Positions 19,190 to 30,064 of a DNA stretch of 50,690 bases are shown here, in pieces (the first letter of the stretch is position 1; each line of letters starts with the position of its first letter). The DNA comes from Zoogloea sp. (GTDB lineage Bacteria > Pseudomonadota > Gammaproteobacteria > Burkholderiales > Rhodocyclaceae), in assembly GCA_009026175.1 (NCBI GenBank), contig WBTZ01000015.1:1-50690 (forward strand), in the 5' to 3' direction. The notes beneath the pieces are model-generated. The model was not told where the DNA came from and did not search any database. It was given only the letters and a program-made list of their open reading frames with translations. The translations under genes were made by a program, and so were the position numbers.

Positions 19190-21952
19190 ATGAGCGACCA
19201 AAGAAACAGCGAAGACAAGGATCTGCCCCTCCGTGACGACATCCGCCTGCTCGGCCGGGTGCTCGGCGACACCGTGCGCGCCCAGGAAGGCGAAGCGGTG
19301 TTCGATCTGGTCGAAACCATCCGGCAGAGCTCCATCCGCTTCCGCCGCCATGAAGACCAGGGCGCCCGCCGGGAGCTCGAGGCGACCCTCGACTCCCTGT
19401 CCCGTGACCAGACCATCGACGTGGTGCGGGCCTTCAGCTATTTCTCGCACCTCTCCAACATCGCCGAGGACCAGCACCACATCCGCCGCTCCCGCGCTCA
19501 CCAGATCGCCGGCTCGGCCCCCAAGGAGGGCAGCCTCGCCCACGCCCTGCAGCGGGCTTTCGACGCCGGCATGGGCAGCGCCGAGCTGACCGCCTTCTTC
19601 GACAGCGCCAACGTGGTGCCGGTGCTCACCGCTCACCCCACCGAAGTGCAGCGCAAGAGCATCCTCAACTGCCAGATGGTGATCGCCCGCCTGCTCGACG
19701 AGCGCGACCGCATGCAGCTCACCCCCGAGGAGCAGCAGGCCAACGAGGAGGCCCTGCGCCGCGCCGTGCTGACCCTGTGGCAGACCCGCATGCTGCGCAC
19801 CGAGAAGCTGTCGGTGATGGACGAGGTCAGCAATGGCCTGTCCTACTTCGACTACACCTTCCTGCGCGAACTGCCCCGCCTCTACGCCTGTGTGGAGGAC
19901 CGCCTGGCCGCCCACGACCGCGGCTGGGGCGCCCTCGAGCTGCCCAACTTCATGCGCGTCGGCAGCTGGATCGGCGGTGACCGGGACGGCAACCCCTTCG
20001 TCACCGCCGAGATCCTCGAGAAGGCCCTGGCCACCCAGGCCGAGAAGGTTCTCACCTATTACATGGACGAAGTGCACACCCTCGGCTCCCAGCTGTCCGT
20101 GGCCCAGGGCCTGGTCAGCGCCTCCGATGCCCTGCTGCGCCTGGCCGAGGCCTCGCCGGACGGCTCGCCGCACCGCAGCGACGAACCCTACCGCCGGGCC
20201 CTGACGGGCGTGTACGCGCGCCTCGCTGCCACCTACCTGCAGCTCCTCGGCCACCAGCCGCCGCGCCACGCGGTGGGCCCGGCCGCCCCCTACGCCAGCC
20301 CGGACGAGCTGGCCGACGAACTGGAGGTGGTGCACCGCTCCCTCACCGCCAACGGCCTCGGCGCCCTGGCCCGCGGCCGCCTGCGCCACGTGCGCCGCGC
20401 GGTGTCGGTGTTCGGCTTCCACCTGGCGCCGATCGACCTGCGCCAGAACTCCGACGTGCATGAGCGGGTCGTCGCCGAGTTGCTCAAGGCCGCCGACCCG
20501 GCCAAGGACTACCTGGCCCTGGACGAGGCGGGCCGCTGCGCGATGCTGCTCGAAGAGCTGGCCACCTCCCGCCCGCTGGCCTCGCCGTGGATCGACTACT
20601 CCGAAGAAAGCCGCGGCGAGCTGGCCATCTTCCGCGCCGCCCGCGCCGCCCACCTGCGCTATGGCAAGGCGGCCGTGCCCAACTGCATCATCTCCAAGAC
20701 CGACGACGTCTCCGACATCCTCGAGGTCGCCGTGCTGGCCAAGGAGTCCGGCCTGCTGCGCCCCGCCGAAGGGGTGCTCGACGTCAACATCATCCCGCTC
20801 TTCGAGACCATCGGCGACCTGCAGAACGCCGCCGGCGTGATGGACCGCCTGTTCGCCATTCCCGCCTACATGGCCCTGCTGGAGTCCCGCCGCAAGGAGC
20901 AGGAGGTCATGCTCGGCTACTCCGACAGCAACAAGGACGGCGGCTTTCTCACCTCCGGCTGGGAGCTCTACAAGGCCGAGATCGGCCTGGTGGACACCTT
21001 CGCCCGCCACGGCGTGCGCCTGCGCCTGTTCCACGGCCGCGGCGGCTCCGTCGGCCGTGGCGGCGGCCCCAGCTACCAGGCCATCCTGGCCCAGCCGGGC
21101 GGCGCGGTGCAGGGGCAGATCCGCCTGACCGAGCAAGGCGAGGTGATCGCCTCCAAGTACGCCAACCCCGAGGTCGGCCGGCGCAACCTGGAGGTGCTGG
21201 CCTCCGCCACCCTCGAGGCCACCCTCTTCGCCCCCCGCGACCCGGCCCCCCGGCCCGAGTACCTGGAAGCGATGGACGAGCTGTCGGAAGCCGCCTTCAA
21301 GGCCTATCGCAAGCTGGTCTACGAGACCGACGGCTTCGAGCGCTATTTCTGGGAATCCACCGTGATCTCGGAAATCGCCGCGCTGAACATCGGCAGCCGC
21401 CCCGCCTCGCGCAAGAAGTCCACCGCCATCGAAGACCTGCGCGCCATTCCCTGGGTCTTCAGCTGGGCCCAGTGCCGCCTCATGCTGCCGGGCTGGTACG
21501 GCTTCGGCACCGCGGTGAAAGGCTACCTGGACAAGCACGGCGACGCCGGCCTGGCCCGCCTGCAGGCGATGCACAAGGAATGGTCCTTCTTTGCCACCCT
21601 GCTCTCCAACATGGACATGGTGCTGGCCAAGAGCGACATCGCCATCGCCAGCCGCTACGCGGAGCTGGTCAAGGACACCGCCCTGCGCCAGGCCATCTTC
21701 CCGCGCATCGAGCAGGAGCACGAAGACACCGTCGGCATGCTCCTGGCGATCACCGGGCAGGAGGCCCTGCTGGACGCCAACCCGCTGCTCAAGCGCTCCA
21801 TCCACAACCGCTTCCCCTACCTGGACCCGCTCAACCACGTGCAGGTGGAGCTCCTCCACCGCTACCGCGAAGGCCACCAGGACGAACGCGTGCGGCGCGG
21901 CATCCTGCTGTCCATCAACGGCGTCGCGGCGGGGCTGCGCAACAGCGGCTGA
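19190..21952 (+). CDS. ppc: phosphoenolpyruvate carboxylase
   Basis: This enzyme of about 920 residues adds bicarbonate to phosphoenolpyruvate to make oxaloacetate, refilling the TCA cycle. Visible hallmarks are [13 protein letters not shown] (catalytic His near residue 148), the PEP-binding loop [15 protein letters not shown] (near 615), the mobile-loop RPASRK (near 737), and the conserved C-terminal RNSG. The ATG at 19190 with AGGA upstream was preferred; an ATG at 19148 in frame would add 14 residues. Ends at a strong terminator (21981-22016). Confidence 0.97.
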   Translation: MSDQRNSEDKDLPLRDDIRLLGRVLGDTVRAQEGEAVFDLVETIRQSSIRFRRHEDQGARRELEATLDSLSRDQTIDVVRAFSYFSHLSNIAEDQHHIRRSRAHQIAGSAPKEGSLAHALQRAFDAGMGSAELTAFFDSANVVPVLTAHPTEVQRKSILNCQMVIARLLDERDRMQLTPEEQQANEEALRRAVLTLWQTRMLRTEKLSVMDEVSNGLSYFDYTFLRELPRLYACVEDRLAAHDRGWGALELPNFMRVGSWIGGDRDGNPFVTAEILEKALATQAEKVLTYYMDEVHTLGSQLSVAQGLVSASDALLRLAEASPDGSPHRSDEPYRRALTGVYARLAATYLQLLGHQPPRHAVGPAAPYASPDELADELEVVHRSLTANGLGALARGRLRHVRRAVSVFGFHLAPIDLRQNSDVHERVVAELLKAADPAKDYLALDEAGRCAMLLEELATSRPLASPWIDYSEESRGELAIFRAARAAHLRYGKAAVPNCIISKTDDVSDILEVAVLAKESGLLRPAEGVLDVNIIPLFETIGDLQNAAGVMDRLFAIPAYMALLESRRKEQEVMLGYSDSNKDGGFLTSGWELYKAEIGLVDTFARHGVRLRLFHGRGGSVGRGGGPSYQAILAQPGGAVQGQIRLTEQGEVIASKYANPEVGRRNLEVLASATLEATLFAPRDPAPRPEYLEAMDELSEAAFKAYRKLVYETDGFERYFWESTVISEIAALNIGSRPASRKKSTAIEDLRAIPWVFSWAQCRLMLPGWYGFGTAVKGYLDKHGDAGLARLQAMHKEWSFFATLLSNMDMVLAKSDIAIASRYAELVKDTALRQAIFPRIEQEHEDTVGMLLAITGQEALLDANPLLKRSIHNRFPYLDPLNHVQVELLHRYREGHQDERVRRGILLSINGVAAGLRNSG

Positions 21953-21980
21953 GCCCGCCCCGGTCGACCAGGCGTAACAC

Positions 21981-22016
21981 AGCCGGCGCAGGCTCGCCCC
22001 TGCGACCGGCTTTTTT
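21981..22016 (+). terminator. intrinsic terminator after ppc
   Basis: AGCCGGCGCAGG (21981-21992) pairs with CCTGCG-A-CCGGCT (21999-22011, one bulged A), followed by a run of Ts to 22016. Confidence 0.85.
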
Positions 22017-22041
22017 ACGCCCATCCCCGACCGGAGACCCC

Positions 22042-22980
22042 ATGGATCAACAGGAAATCGGCGACCTGCACCGTCGCCTGGAACGCGAACTCCTAGACAG
22101 CTACGACGAAGAACTGGAGCTCGAACTGGACGACCGCCGCTTCGATGAGATTGCGGCAGGCGAGGCCCATCTCCCGACGGATGCGGAGAAGGCCCAGCGC
22201 CAGCGCTACTTCAGGGAGCTGCTGCGCCTGCAGGGCGAGCTGGTGAAGCTGCAGGACTGGGTCGCCACCACGAAGCACCGGGTGGTGATCCTCTTCGAAG
22301 GCCGTGACGCGGCCGGCAAGGGCGGCGTGATCAAGCGCATCACCCAGCGCCTCAACCCGCGGGTCTGCCGCGTGGTGGCCCTGCCCGCCCCCAACGACCG
22401 GGAGCGCACCCAGTGGTATTTCCAGCGCTACGTGCCACACCTGCCGGCGGCCGGCGAGATGGTGCTGTTCGACCGCAGCTGGTACAACCGGGCCGGCGTG
22501 GAGCGGGTCATGGGCTTCTGCTCGGACGACGACTACGAGGAGTTCTTCCGCTCGGTGCCGGAATTCGAGCGCATGCTGGTGCGCTCGGGCATCCAGCTGA
22601 TCAAGTACTGGTTCTCGATCACCGACGACGAGCAGCACTTCCGCTTCCTGTCACGCGTCCACGATCCGCTCAAGCAGTGGAAGCTCAGCCCGATGGACCT
22701 GGAATCCCGCGCCCGCTGGGAGAAGTACACCGAGGCCAAGGAGATCATGCTGGAGCGCACCCACATCCCCGAGGCGCCCTGGTGGATCGTCCAGGCCGAC
22801 GACAAGAAGGCCGCCCGCCTCAACTGCATCCACCACCTGCTCGGCGAGATCCCCTACGAGGAAGTCCAGCGTCCGCTGGTGGACCTGCCGGAACGGGTCC
22901 GCCACCCGGACTACGTGCGCCACGAAGTGCCGCCGGAGATGTTCGTGCCGGACTACTTCCGCCTGCCGGACGGAGACTGA
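22042..22980 (+). CDS. ppk2: polyphosphate kinase 2 (PPK2)
   Basis: The 312-residue single-domain PPK2 has Walker A GRDAAGKGG (87-95) and the Walker B-like VLFDRSWYNR (141-150). It also carries the lid-region arginines typical of the family (NDRERTQWYFQRY) and the C-terminal motif APWWIVQADDKKAARLNCI. PPK2 transfers phosphate between polyphosphate and nucleotides, usually favouring nucleoside diphosphate phosphorylation. The acidic N-terminal segment (about 1-45) is longer than in the shortest members. The long upstream frame extension lies inside ppc and is not coding. Separated from ppc by a terminator, so it has its own promoter, not identified here. Confidence 0.93.
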   Translation: MDQQEIGDLHRRLERELLDSYDEELELELDDRRFDEIAAGEAHLPTDAEKAQRQRYFRELLRLQGELVKLQDWVATTKHRVVILFEGRDAAGKGGVIKRITQRLNPRVCRVVALPAPNDRERTQWYFQRYVPHLPAAGEMVLFDRSWYNRAGVERVMGFCSDDDYEEFFRSVPEFERMLVRSGIQLIKYWFSITDDEQHFRFLSRVHDPLKQWKLSPMDLESRARWEKYTEAKEIMLERTHIPEAPWWIVQADDKKAARLNCIHHLLGEIPYEEVQRPLVDLPERVRHPDYVRHEVPPEMFVPDYFRLPDGD

Positions 22981-23010
22981 AGCCCGGGAGCCGGCGCGGC
23001 AGCGCCTGCC

Positions 23011-25239
23011 TCAGCGCTTGCCGCGGGCCTTGCCGGCAACCAGCGGGCGGGGCGCGCCCGGGCGTGCGGCGGGCGGCGCACGCCGGGCCCCGACCGGGCT
23101 GGCGAACTTGCCCCCGGTCTTGAAGGATCGGCCTGCCGTGTGATCCTTGCCGCCCGCGCTCCGGTCGAGGATCACCGGCTGGTCCCGCGGCACGAGATGA
23201 CGCGGCGACGAGCCGATCAGATCGCCGCGCCCCATGGCCCGCAGGGCCTCGCGGATCAGCGGCCAGCCTTCCGGATCGTGGTAGCGCAGCAAGGCCTTGT
23301 GCAGGCGGCGCTGGCGCCCGGATTTCGGGGTCTCCACCGCCTCCGAGGCGGCCGAGACCTTGCGCAGGGGGTTCTTGCCCGAGTGGTACATGGTGGTGGC
23401 CATGGCCATCGGCGTCGGCAGGAAGGTCTGCACCTGGTCGAGACGGAAGTTGCCGGCCTTCAGCCACAGGGCCAGGTTCAGCATGTCCTCGTCGGTGGTG
23501 CCCGGGTGGGCGGCGATGAAGTAGGGGATCAGGTGCTGCTTCTTGCCGGCTTCCTTCGAGAAGCGCTCGAACATTTCCTTGAAGCGGTCATAGGTGCCGA
23601 TCCCCGGCTTCATCATTTTGTTGAGCGGGCCCTCCTCGGTGTGCTCGGGGGCGATCTTGAGCAGGCCGCCCACGTGGTGGGTGACCAGCTCCTTCACGTA
23701 TTCGGGCGAACGCACGGCCAGGTCGTAGCGCAGGCCGGAACCGATCAGCACCTTCTTGACTCCGGGGATCGCCCGGGCCTTGCGGTACAGGCTGATCAGG
23801 GGGCCGTGGTCGGTCCCCAGGTTCTCGCAGATACCCGGAAACACGCAGGACAGGCGCCGGCATGAGGACTCGATCTGCGGGTCCTTGCAGGCCATCCGGT
23901 ACATGTTGGCGGTGGGCCCGCCCAGGTCCGAGATGGTGCCGGTGAAGCCCGGCGTCTTGTCGCGGATCTCCTCGATCTCCTTGAGGATGGACTGCTCCGA
24001 GCGGCTCTGGATGATGCGCCCCTCATGCTCGGTGATCGAGCAGAAAGTACAGCCGCCGAAGCAGCCGCGCATGATGTTGATCGAGAAGCGGATCATGTCC
24101 CAGGCCGGGATCCGCGCCTCGCCGTAGGCCGGGTGCGGGCGCCGGGCGTAGGGCTGGCCGAAGACCCAGTCCATCTCCTCGGTGGTGAGGGGGATGGGCG
24201 GCGGGTTGAGCCACACGTCGCGGCAGCCGGGACCCACCCCATGGGCCTGGACCATGGCCCGGGCGTTGCCGGGGTTGGACTCCAGGTGGAAGGTGCGCGA
24301 GGCGTGGGCGTACATCACCTTGTCGTCCTTCACCACCTCGTAGGCCGGCAGGCGGATCACCTGGTGGGCGCGGGCGGCCTTGCGCGCGGCGACGCGCTCG
24401 GCGGCGGGGACGATGCGGATGGGCTGGGCCGACGGCGGAGCCTGCGGGGCCGCTGGAGCCGCCCCGACAGGCTCCATGGCGTAGGGGTCGGGGTGCGGCT
24501 CGACGGGCCCGGGGCGATCGATGGCCACGGAATCCACCTCCACATAGCCCTCCGGGCGCCAGCCGGGCTTGACCATGAAGGCCGTACCGCGCAGGTCGCG
24601 GATGGCCTCGATGGGCTCGCCGGCGGCCAGCCGATGGGCCAGCGCCAGCACCGCCCGCTCGCCGGAACCGAAGATCAGCAGATCGGCCTTGGAGTCGGGC
24701 AGCACCGAGCGGCGCACCTTCTCGGACCAGTGGTCGTAGTGCGCGATGCGGCGCAGGCTGGCCTCGATGCTGCCGACCACGATATTGGCGTCGGGAAAGG
24801 CCTCGCGGGCACGCTGGGCATACACCACCACCGCCCGGTCCGGGCGCTTGTCAGGCAGCGCGTCGGGCGTATAGGCGTCGTCCGAACGGGGTTTGCGGTC
24901 GGCGGTGTAGCGGTTGATCATCGAGTCCATGTTCCCGGCCGTGATGCCGTAGAACAGGCGCGGCTTGCCGAGCGCCCGGAAGGCGTCGGCAGACTGCCAG
25001 TCGGGCTGACTGATGATGCCGACCCGGAAGCCCTGGGCCTCGAGGGTGCGGCCGATCAAGGCCATGCCGAAGCTGGGATGGTCGATGTAGGCATCGCCGG
25101 TGACGACGATGATGTCGCAGGCGTCCCAGCCAAGGGCGTCCATCTCCGCCCGGGACATGGGCAGGAAAGGCGCCCGCTTCAGGTCGGGACGGTAGCGGGG
25201 GTACGAAAGCAGGGAGGGGGCGGTGCCGGGGTTTTCCAT
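23011..25239 (-). CDS. ygiQ: YgiQ family radical SAM protein
   Basis: The 742-residue protein has the YgiQ layout: an N-terminal domain opening [34 protein letters not shown], a radical SAM core with the cluster motif [17 protein letters not shown] (about residues 387-403), and the YgiQ-specific C-terminal region. Its biochemical role is not known. The last 60 residues are Lys/Arg/Gly/Ala-rich and probably disordered. The ATG at 25239 is the sensible start, since an upstream TTG at 25248 lies inside the -10 element. Read in the same direction as algR, from its own promoter. Confidence 0.92.
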   Translation of the reverse strand: MENPGTAPSLLSYPRYRPDLKRAPFLPMSRAEMDALGWDACDIIVVTGDAYIDHPSFGMALIGRTLEAQGFRVGIISQPDWQSADAFRALGKPRLFYGITAGNMDSMINRYTADRKPRSDDAYTPDALPDKRPDRAVVVYAQRAREAFPDANIVVGSIEASLRRIAHYDHWSEKVRRSVLPDSKADLLIFGSGERAVLALAHRLAAGEPIEAIRDLRGTAFMVKPGWRPEGYVEVDSVAIDRPGPVEPHPDPYAMEPVGAAPAAPQAPPSAQPIRIVPAAERVAARKAARAHQVIRLPAYEVVKDDKVMYAHASRTFHLESNPGNARAMVQAHGVGPGCRDVWLNPPPIPLTTEEMDWVFGQPYARRPHPAYGEARIPAWDMIRFSINIMRGCFGGCTFCSITEHEGRIIQSRSEQSILKEIEEIRDKTPGFTGTISDLGGPTANMYRMACKDPQIESSCRRLSCVFPGICENLGTDHGPLISLYRKARAIPGVKKVLIGSGLRYDLAVRSPEYVKELVTHHVGGLLKIAPEHTEEGPLNKMMKPGIGTYDRFKEMFERFSKEAGKKQHLIPYFIAAHPGTTDEDMLNLALWLKAGNFRLDQVQTFLPTPMAMATTMYHSGKNPLRKVSAASEAVETPKSGRQRRLHKALLRYHDPEGWPLIREALRAMGRGDLIGSSPRHLVPRDQPVILDRSAGGKDHTAGRSFKTGGKFASPVGARRAPPAARPGAPRPLVAGKARGKR

Positions 25240-25247
25240 GGGTCGCA

Positions 25248-25253
25248 ATTCTA
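25248..25253 (-). promoter_or_regulatory. -10 element of ygiQ, close to the start codon
   Basis: Minus strand TAGAAT in the context CGTAGAATTGCGA ends only 8 bases before the ATG at 25239. This predicts a nearly leaderless mRNA. No consensus -35 is visible. Confidence 0.4.
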
Positions 25254-25312
25254 CGGGAGCCCATCTTGGAACACCCGCAAAACCCGACGTTCCCTGCGCG
25301 GCAAAGGGACGC

Positions 25313-26089
25313 TCAGACGCCCAGTGCGTCCTTCACCTGGGGCCACTGGCGGCGGCTTACCGGCAGTTGCTCGGCAAGGCCTTCCAGCAGCACCACCCAG
25401 TGAGCCTCGCCATCCTCCCCGGTGGTGGCGCGGGCCACGCCCTTCACCCGGCGGGGGGCGATCAGGCAATTACGGTGGATGCGCAGGAACTGGCCGGGAA
25501 ACTCCTCCTCCAGCTGGACCAGGGATTCGTCGAGCAGGTATTCCCGCCCGCTGGTGCGTGCCACCACGTACTTCTGCTCGGCCTTCAGGAACAGCACATC
25601 GGCCACCGGCACCAGCAGGATCCGCCCCCGTTCGCTGACGCTGAAATGGCTGCGCGCAGACGGCGCCATGCGGCGCAGGATCTCGTCGGCCGGCGGGCGC
25701 AGGCGCCGCGCCTTGGCCAGGGCCTCGGCCAGCCGCGTGGCGCGGACCGGCTTGAGCAGGTAATCCACGGCAGCCAGTTCGAAGGCCCGCACCGCGTACT
25801 CGTCGTAGGCCGTGGTGAAGATCACCGCCGGTGCCGGATCGAGGCGGGCGACGTGGCGGGCCAGCTCGATGCCGTCCATGGCGGGCATCCGGATGTCGGT
25901 GAGGATCAGGTCCACCCCGCCCCCCTCGAGCATCTCCAGAGCCTCGATGCCGTTGGCGGCCAGCCCCACCACGCGGTTGGGCTGCTCCCCAGCGATATCC
26001 CCGAGCAGATCGCGCAGGCGCTCCCGGGCCGGGGCTTCATCGTCCACCACCAGCACGGCCAGCGGCGCCGGCGAGTGGTTGTCGCTCAT
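25313..26089 (-). CDS. algR: LytTR-type response regulator (AlgR-like)
   Basis: The 258-residue protein has a receiver domain (acidic pair in [14 protein letters not shown], phospho-acceptor Asp65 in [13 protein letters not shown], Lys in VDYLLKPV) and a C-terminal LytTR DNA-binding domain (about 150-258; [19 protein letters not shown] and [15 protein letters not shown]). LytTR regulators bind direct repeats. It overlaps the kinase gene by 4 bases, so the two are coupled. The nearby argH and hemC genes reproduce the pseudomonad algR neighbourhood, which is why I use the AlgR name. Target genes here are unknown; in pseudomonads AlgR controls type IV pili and alginate. Confidence 0.88.
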   Translation of the reverse strand: MSDNHSPAPLAVLVVDDEAPARERLRDLLGDIAGEQPNRVVGLAANGIEALEMLEGGGVDLILTDIRMPAMDGIELARHVARLDPAPAVIFTTAYDEYAVRAFELAAVDYLLKPVRATRLAEALAKARRLRPPADEILRRMAPSARSHFSVSERGRILLVPVADVLFLKAEQKYVVARTSGREYLLDESLVQLEEEFPGQFLRIHRNCLIAPRRVKGVARATTGEDGEAHWVVLLEGLAEQLPVSRRQWPQVKDALGV

Positions 26090-27102
26090 GGCCGGCTCCG
26101 GAAGGGCAGGCGGATCCGCAGGTGGTGAACTCCGGCCTCCTGCCAGGTATCGAGAGAGGCCTCCAGGTCGAAGAACAGCATCAGTCGCTCGCGAATGTTA
26201 TCCAGGGCCATGCGGTTGCCGGCATGGTGGCGCGCCGGATCCTGCAGGGGATTCGAGATCCCGATCTCCACCTCCGGGCCACGCCGGGCGATGGTAATCG
26301 AAACCGTACCCGGCTCGGCACCGGGCTCGATGCCGTGATAGACCGCATTCTCCACCAGCGGCTGCAGCAGCAGGGGCGGCACCAGCGTCGCCTCGGCCCC
26401 GGCATCCCTCGACCACACCACCTGCAGGCGCTCCCCGAGGCGCAGGCGCTCGAGGCTGAGATAGCGCTCGCACAGTGCAATCTCGGCGCTGAGGGGGACC
26501 AGCTCGCGGTTGTCCTGCATCAGGGCACGGAACAGATCGGCCAGCTCCTCCAGCGCCTCCTCTGCACGCCGCGGGTTGGCGCGCAGCACCCCCAGCACGC
26601 CGTTGAGGCTGTTGAACAGGAAGTGCGGACGGATCCGCGCCGTCAGGGCCAGCAGCCGGGCCTCGGCCAGGGCCGGCGCCTGGGCGGCGCTGCGCTGGTG
26701 GAAGTAGGCCAGCACGCAGACCGCCACCACCAGGGACCACAGCACCGGCCACACCGCCCCGCCCCCCAGCGGCGCCATCAGACCGTGCACCAGGGAGGTC
26801 ATGGCGAGCACCACCAGCAGCGTCGCGCCCCGCCCCGCCACCGGCGCCAGCCTGCGCAGCAGCGGGGCCGCCAGGAACAGCACGGCCACGCACAGGATCA
26901 GCGGAAACTCGACGCGCAGCGCCATGTCGAGGATCTCACCGCCAAGGCGGGACAATTCTCCGTTGCGCACCAGCACCGCCGCCATGGCAAGGGCATTGAC
27001 CAGCACCACCACGCGCAGCACGACCCCGAGATTGCGGAAGTCGGGAAGCGGGGGCGGATGCGCCCCACGGCCGGCGCGCTGCAGGTTTTGATTTATACTC
27101 AT
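26086..27102 (-). CDS. algZ: LytS/AlgZ-type sensor histidine kinase
   Basis: The 338-residue membrane kinase has four predicted helices in the first 135 residues and no large periplasmic domain, then a His_kinase-type domain with phospho-acceptor His160 in ARIRPHFLFNSLNGVLG. An N-box follows (PLVENAVYHGIE) and a late glycine-containing box (GNRMALDNIRERL). A canonical DxGxG G1 box is not seen where expected (VEIGISNPLQD), a degeneracy also described for AlgZ/FimS. It is therefore uncertain whether it autophosphorylates or works in another way. Divergent from argH, with 89 bases between the start codons. Confidence 0.86.
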   Translation of the reverse strand: MSINQNLQRAGRGAHPPPLPDFRNLGVVLRVVVLVNALAMAAVLVRNGELSRLGGEILDMALRVEFPLILCVAVLFLAAPLLRRLAPVAGRGATLLVVLAMTSLVHGLMAPLGGGAVWPVLWSLVVAVCVLAYFHQRSAAQAPALAEARLLALTARIRPHFLFNSLNGVLGVLRANPRRAEEALEELADLFRALMQDNRELVPLSAEIALCERYLSLERLRLGERLQVVWSRDAGAEATLVPPLLLQPLVENAVYHGIEPGAEPGTVSITIARRGPEVEIGISNPLQDPARHHAGNRMALDNIRERLMLFFDLEASLDTWQEAGVHHLRIRLPFRSRP

Positions 27103-27191
27103 GGGTCACAATCAGGGCCAAAACCTTGAATCCACGGGTTTCTCCCCGGGGCAAGACGGCCCCCTTAAACCGCTGAGAGCACCACCGAATT

Positions 27192-28652
27192 ATGGCAGAT
27201 CAATCCGCGCCGCAGGACGGCACCGCCAAGGCCTGGTCCGGCCGTTTCTCCGAGCCCGTGTCCGACCTGGTCAAGCGCTACACCGCCAGCGTCTTCTTCG
27301 ACAACCGGATGGCCGAACAGGACATCCGCGGCTCCCTGGCCCACGCCACCATGCTGGCCCGGCAGGGGATCATCGCCCCCCAGGACCTGGCCGACATCGA
27401 ACGCGGCATGGCCCAGATCGCCGGCGAGATCGAACGTGGCGAATTCAACTGGAACCTGGACGACGAAGACGTTCACCTGAACATCGAGAAGCGCCTGACC
27501 GCCCTGGTGGGCGACGCCGGCAAGCGCCTGCACACCGGCCGCAGCCGCAATGACCAGGTCGCCACCGACATCCGCCTGTGGCTGCGCGACGCCATCGACA
27601 CCATTCTCGGCCTGATCCGCGACTTCCAGCTGGCCGTGCTCGACCTGGCCGAGCACCACGCCACCACGCCGCTGCCCGGCTTCACTCACCTGCAGGTGGC
27701 CCAGCCGGTGACCTTCGGCCACCACCTGATGGCCTACTACGAGATGACCCGCCGCGACGCCGAGCGCTTCGCCGACTGCCGCAAGCGCGTCAACCGCCTG
27801 CCGCTGGGCGCTGCGGCCCTGGCCGGCACCACCTTCCCCATCGACCGGGAATACGTGGCCGAGCTGCTGGGTTTCGAGGAAGTCTGCTTCAACTCCCTGG
27901 ACGCCGTCTCCGACCGGGACTTCGCCATCGAATTCTGCGCCGCCGTGTCCCTGCTGATGACCCACCTGTCGCGCCTGTCCGAGGAACTCATCCTGTGGAT
28001 GAGCCCGCGGGTCGGCTTCATCGACCTGGCCGACCGCTTCTGCACCGGCAGCTCGATCATGCCCCAGAAGAAGAACCCCGACGTGCCCGAACTGGTGCGT
28101 GGCAAGACGGGCCGGGCCAATGGCAACCTGGTGTCCCTGCTGACCCTCATGAAGGGCCAGCCGCTGGCCTACAACAAGGACAACCAGGAAGACAAGGAAC
28201 CCCTCTTCGACTCCGCCGACACCGCCATCGACACCCTGCGCATCTACGCCGACATGATGGGCAGCCGCGTCGACGCCGCCACCGGCGAGAAGGTCTTCAA
28301 TGTCCGCGTGAAGCGCGAAGCCATGCAGGCAGCGCTGACCCAGGGCTACGCCACTGCCACCGACCTCGCCGACTACCTGGTCAAGAAGGGCCTGCCCTTC
28401 CGCGATGCCCACGAGGCCGTGGCCCTGGCCGTGCGCGCAGCCGACGCCAAGGGCTGCGACCTGCCCCAGATCCCCCTCGACGAGCTCAAGGCCGCCATGG
28501 CCCATGTGGCCGGTGCGGTCGAACGTCTGGACGAGGATGTGTTCCAAGTACTGACGGTGGAAGGCTCCCTCGCCGCCCGCGACCACATCGGTGGCACGGC
28601 CCCCAACCAGGTCCGGGCAGCCATCGCCCGGGCCCGCAGCCGCATCGCCTGA
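27192..28652 (+). CDS. argH: argininosuccinate lyase
   Basis: The 486-residue member of the fumarase/aspartase superfamily splits argininosuccinate to arginine and fumarate, the last step of arginine synthesis. Visible motifs are WSGRF near the N-terminus, [29 protein letters not shown] with the catalytic His, and the signature [12 protein letters not shown]. It is about 20 residues longer than E. coli ArgH owing to the N-terminal [12 protein letters not shown] segment. Divergent from the algZ-type kinase, as in pseudomonads, and followed after 11 bases by a Ser/Thr kinase gene, presumably on the same mRNA. Confidence 0.97.
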   Translation: MADQSAPQDGTAKAWSGRFSEPVSDLVKRYTASVFFDNRMAEQDIRGSLAHATMLARQGIIAPQDLADIERGMAQIAGEIERGEFNWNLDDEDVHLNIEKRLTALVGDAGKRLHTGRSRNDQVATDIRLWLRDAIDTILGLIRDFQLAVLDLAEHHATTPLPGFTHLQVAQPVTFGHHLMAYYEMTRRDAERFADCRKRVNRLPLGAAALAGTTFPIDREYVAELLGFEEVCFNSLDAVSDRDFAIEFCAAVSLLMTHLSRLSEELILWMSPRVGFIDLADRFCTGSSIMPQKKNPDVPELVRGKTGRANGNLVSLLTLMKGQPLAYNKDNQEDKEPLFDSADTAIDTLRIYADMMGSRVDAATGEKVFNVRVKREAMQAALTQGYATATDLADYLVKKGLPFRDAHEAVALAVRAADAKGCDLPQIPLDELKAAMAHVAGAVERLDEDVFQVLTVEGSLAARDHIGGTAPNQVRAAIARARSRIA

Positions 28653-28663
28653 AAGGCCGCATC

Positions 28664-29944
28664 ATGGACAGGATAGGCAAGTACGAGATCCGCCGAAAGC
28701 TGGGCGAAGGCGCCACCAGCGAGGTCTTTCTCGGCTTCGATCCGTTCTCCCAGCGGGAGGTCGCCATCAAGCGCCTCCACGCCGACCTGCTGCGCGGCAG
28801 CACCCGGACGGCCCTGTACCACCACCTGCTGCTCAACGAGGCCTCCCTGGCCGGCAAGCTGCAGCACCCGCACATCGCGCAGATCCACGACGCGGTCATC
28901 GGTGACACGGACGCCTACGTGGTGATGGAGTACGTGCCCGGGGGCACCCTCGAGCCCTACACGCATCCGGACCGGCTGCTGAGCTTCGAGCGCCTGGTGG
29001 AAATCGTCTTCAAGTGCACCCGCGCCCTCGACTACGCCTACCTGCACGGCGTCACCCACCGGGACATCAAGCCGGCCAACATCCTGCTCACCACCCCCGG
29101 CGGGCAGGACATCAAGATCTCCGACTTCGGCGCGGCGCTGTTCACGGCCAGCGAAACCACCCAGCTCGCGGGACTCGGCTCACCGGCCTACATGTCCCCC
29201 GAGCAGGTCAGGGAGATGCCGCTCGACCATCGCACCGACATCTACTCCCTGGGCGTGGTGATGTACCAGTTGCTGACGGGACGGCTGCCCTTCGAGGCCA
29301 GCACCAACGTCAACATGATCTACCAGATAGCCCACCACACGGCTCCGCCGCCCTCCAGCCTGCGCCCGGAGATTCCACCCGAGCTCGACGCCATCGTGCT
29401 CAAGGCCATGCACCGGGAACCCTCCCAGCGCTTCGCCACCTGGATGGAATTCTCCCACGACCTGGCCCAGGCCTATCGCAACCGCAACCTGCTCGCCACC
29501 GGCTCAGAGCCGCCGGACAGTGCCAAGTTCGAGCGCCTGCGCGGCTTCCGCTTCTTCCGCGAGTTCAGTGACATCGAGATCTGGGAGATCGTCCGCTTCG
29601 CCGAATGGCGTCTCATCCAGCCAGGCACGATCGTCATGAAGGAAGGCGAGCCGGGCAATTACTTCTGCTTCGTGGTGGACGGCGAACTGCGCATCGTCAA
29701 GAACGGACACCTGCTCAACGTGCTCTCCGCCGGGGACTGTTTCGGCGAGATGGCCCTGTTTGCCGCCGGGCGGGGAGCCCGGACCGCCTCCGTCGAAGCC
29801 CTCAAGGAAACCCGCATCCTCACCATCCGCGCCCCCGCGCTGCTGCGCGCGTCGAGCCTGTGCCAGATGCACTTCTACAAGGGCTTCCTCGAGGTCCTGT
29901 CCACACGCCTGTCGCTGGCCAACAGCCGCATTGCCAATGTCTGA
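28664..29944 (+). CDS. Ser/Thr protein kinase fused to a cyclic-nucleotide-binding domain
   Basis: The 426-residue protein has an N-terminal Hanks-type kinase domain (about 7-270). The glycine loop is LGEGATSEVFLG, followed by Lys36 in REVAIKRL, the catalytic loop HRDIKPANI (132-140), DFG (154-156), the activation segment GLGSPAYMSPEQ and DIYSLGVVMYQLLTG. All catalytic residues are present, so it should be active. The C-terminal third (about 295-420) is a cyclic-nucleotide-binding domain with FGEMAL (360-365) and the phosphate-binding-cassette arginine in RTASV (373-377). No membrane helix or extracellular sensor is present, so regulation by an intracellular nucleotide is likely. ATG 28664 has AAGG upstream. 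The earlier open frame lies within argH and is not coding. Confidence 0.92.
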   Translation: MDRIGKYEIRRKLGEGATSEVFLGFDPFSQREVAIKRLHADLLRGSTRTALYHHLLLNEASLAGKLQHPHIAQIHDAVIGDTDAYVVMEYVPGGTLEPYTHPDRLLSFERLVEIVFKCTRALDYAYLHGVTHRDIKPANILLTTPGGQDIKISDFGAALFTASETTQLAGLGSPAYMSPEQVREMPLDHRTDIYSLGVVMYQLLTGRLPFEASTNVNMIYQIAHHTAPPPSSLRPEIPPELDAIVLKAMHREPSQRFATWMEFSHDLAQAYRNRNLLATGSEPPDSAKFERLRGFRFFREFSDIEIWEIVRFAEWRLIQPGTIVMKEGEPGNYFCFVVDGELRIVKNGHLLNVLSAGDCFGEMALFAAGRGARTASVEALKETRILTIRAPALLRASSLCQMHFYKGFLEVLSTRLSLANSRIANV

Positions 29945-30002
29945 CCGGGCCAAACTGCCGATGATCTGTCGGATTATTTGACACGAAGCCGATCAGGGCC
30001 CG

Positions 30003-30021
30003 CCCCCACCCAAAGTGGGGG
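30003..30021. other. C5/G5 inverted repeat upstream of the exported-protein gene
   Basis: CCCCCAC (30003-30009) and GTGGGGG (30015-30021) are a perfect 7-bp dyad with loop CCAAA. It is 58 bases after the kinase stop and about 80 bases before the predicted sigma-54 start. No T-run follows, so it is a poor terminator. Its distance would suit an activator site. Confidence 0.4.
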
Positions 30022-30064
30022 AATTTAGCCATTTAGTTTCAAAGCCTTACGAAGAGCGGGGAAG

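Noticed and set aside
20587-22041. Upstream extension of ppk2 through ppc and across its terminator
   Set aside because: It is a shifted reading of ppc; PPK2 homology begins near the ATG at 22042.
30003-30021. Terminator of the argH-kinase transcript
   Set aside because: The hairpin is strong but has no T-run after it; kept as a dyad of unknown role.
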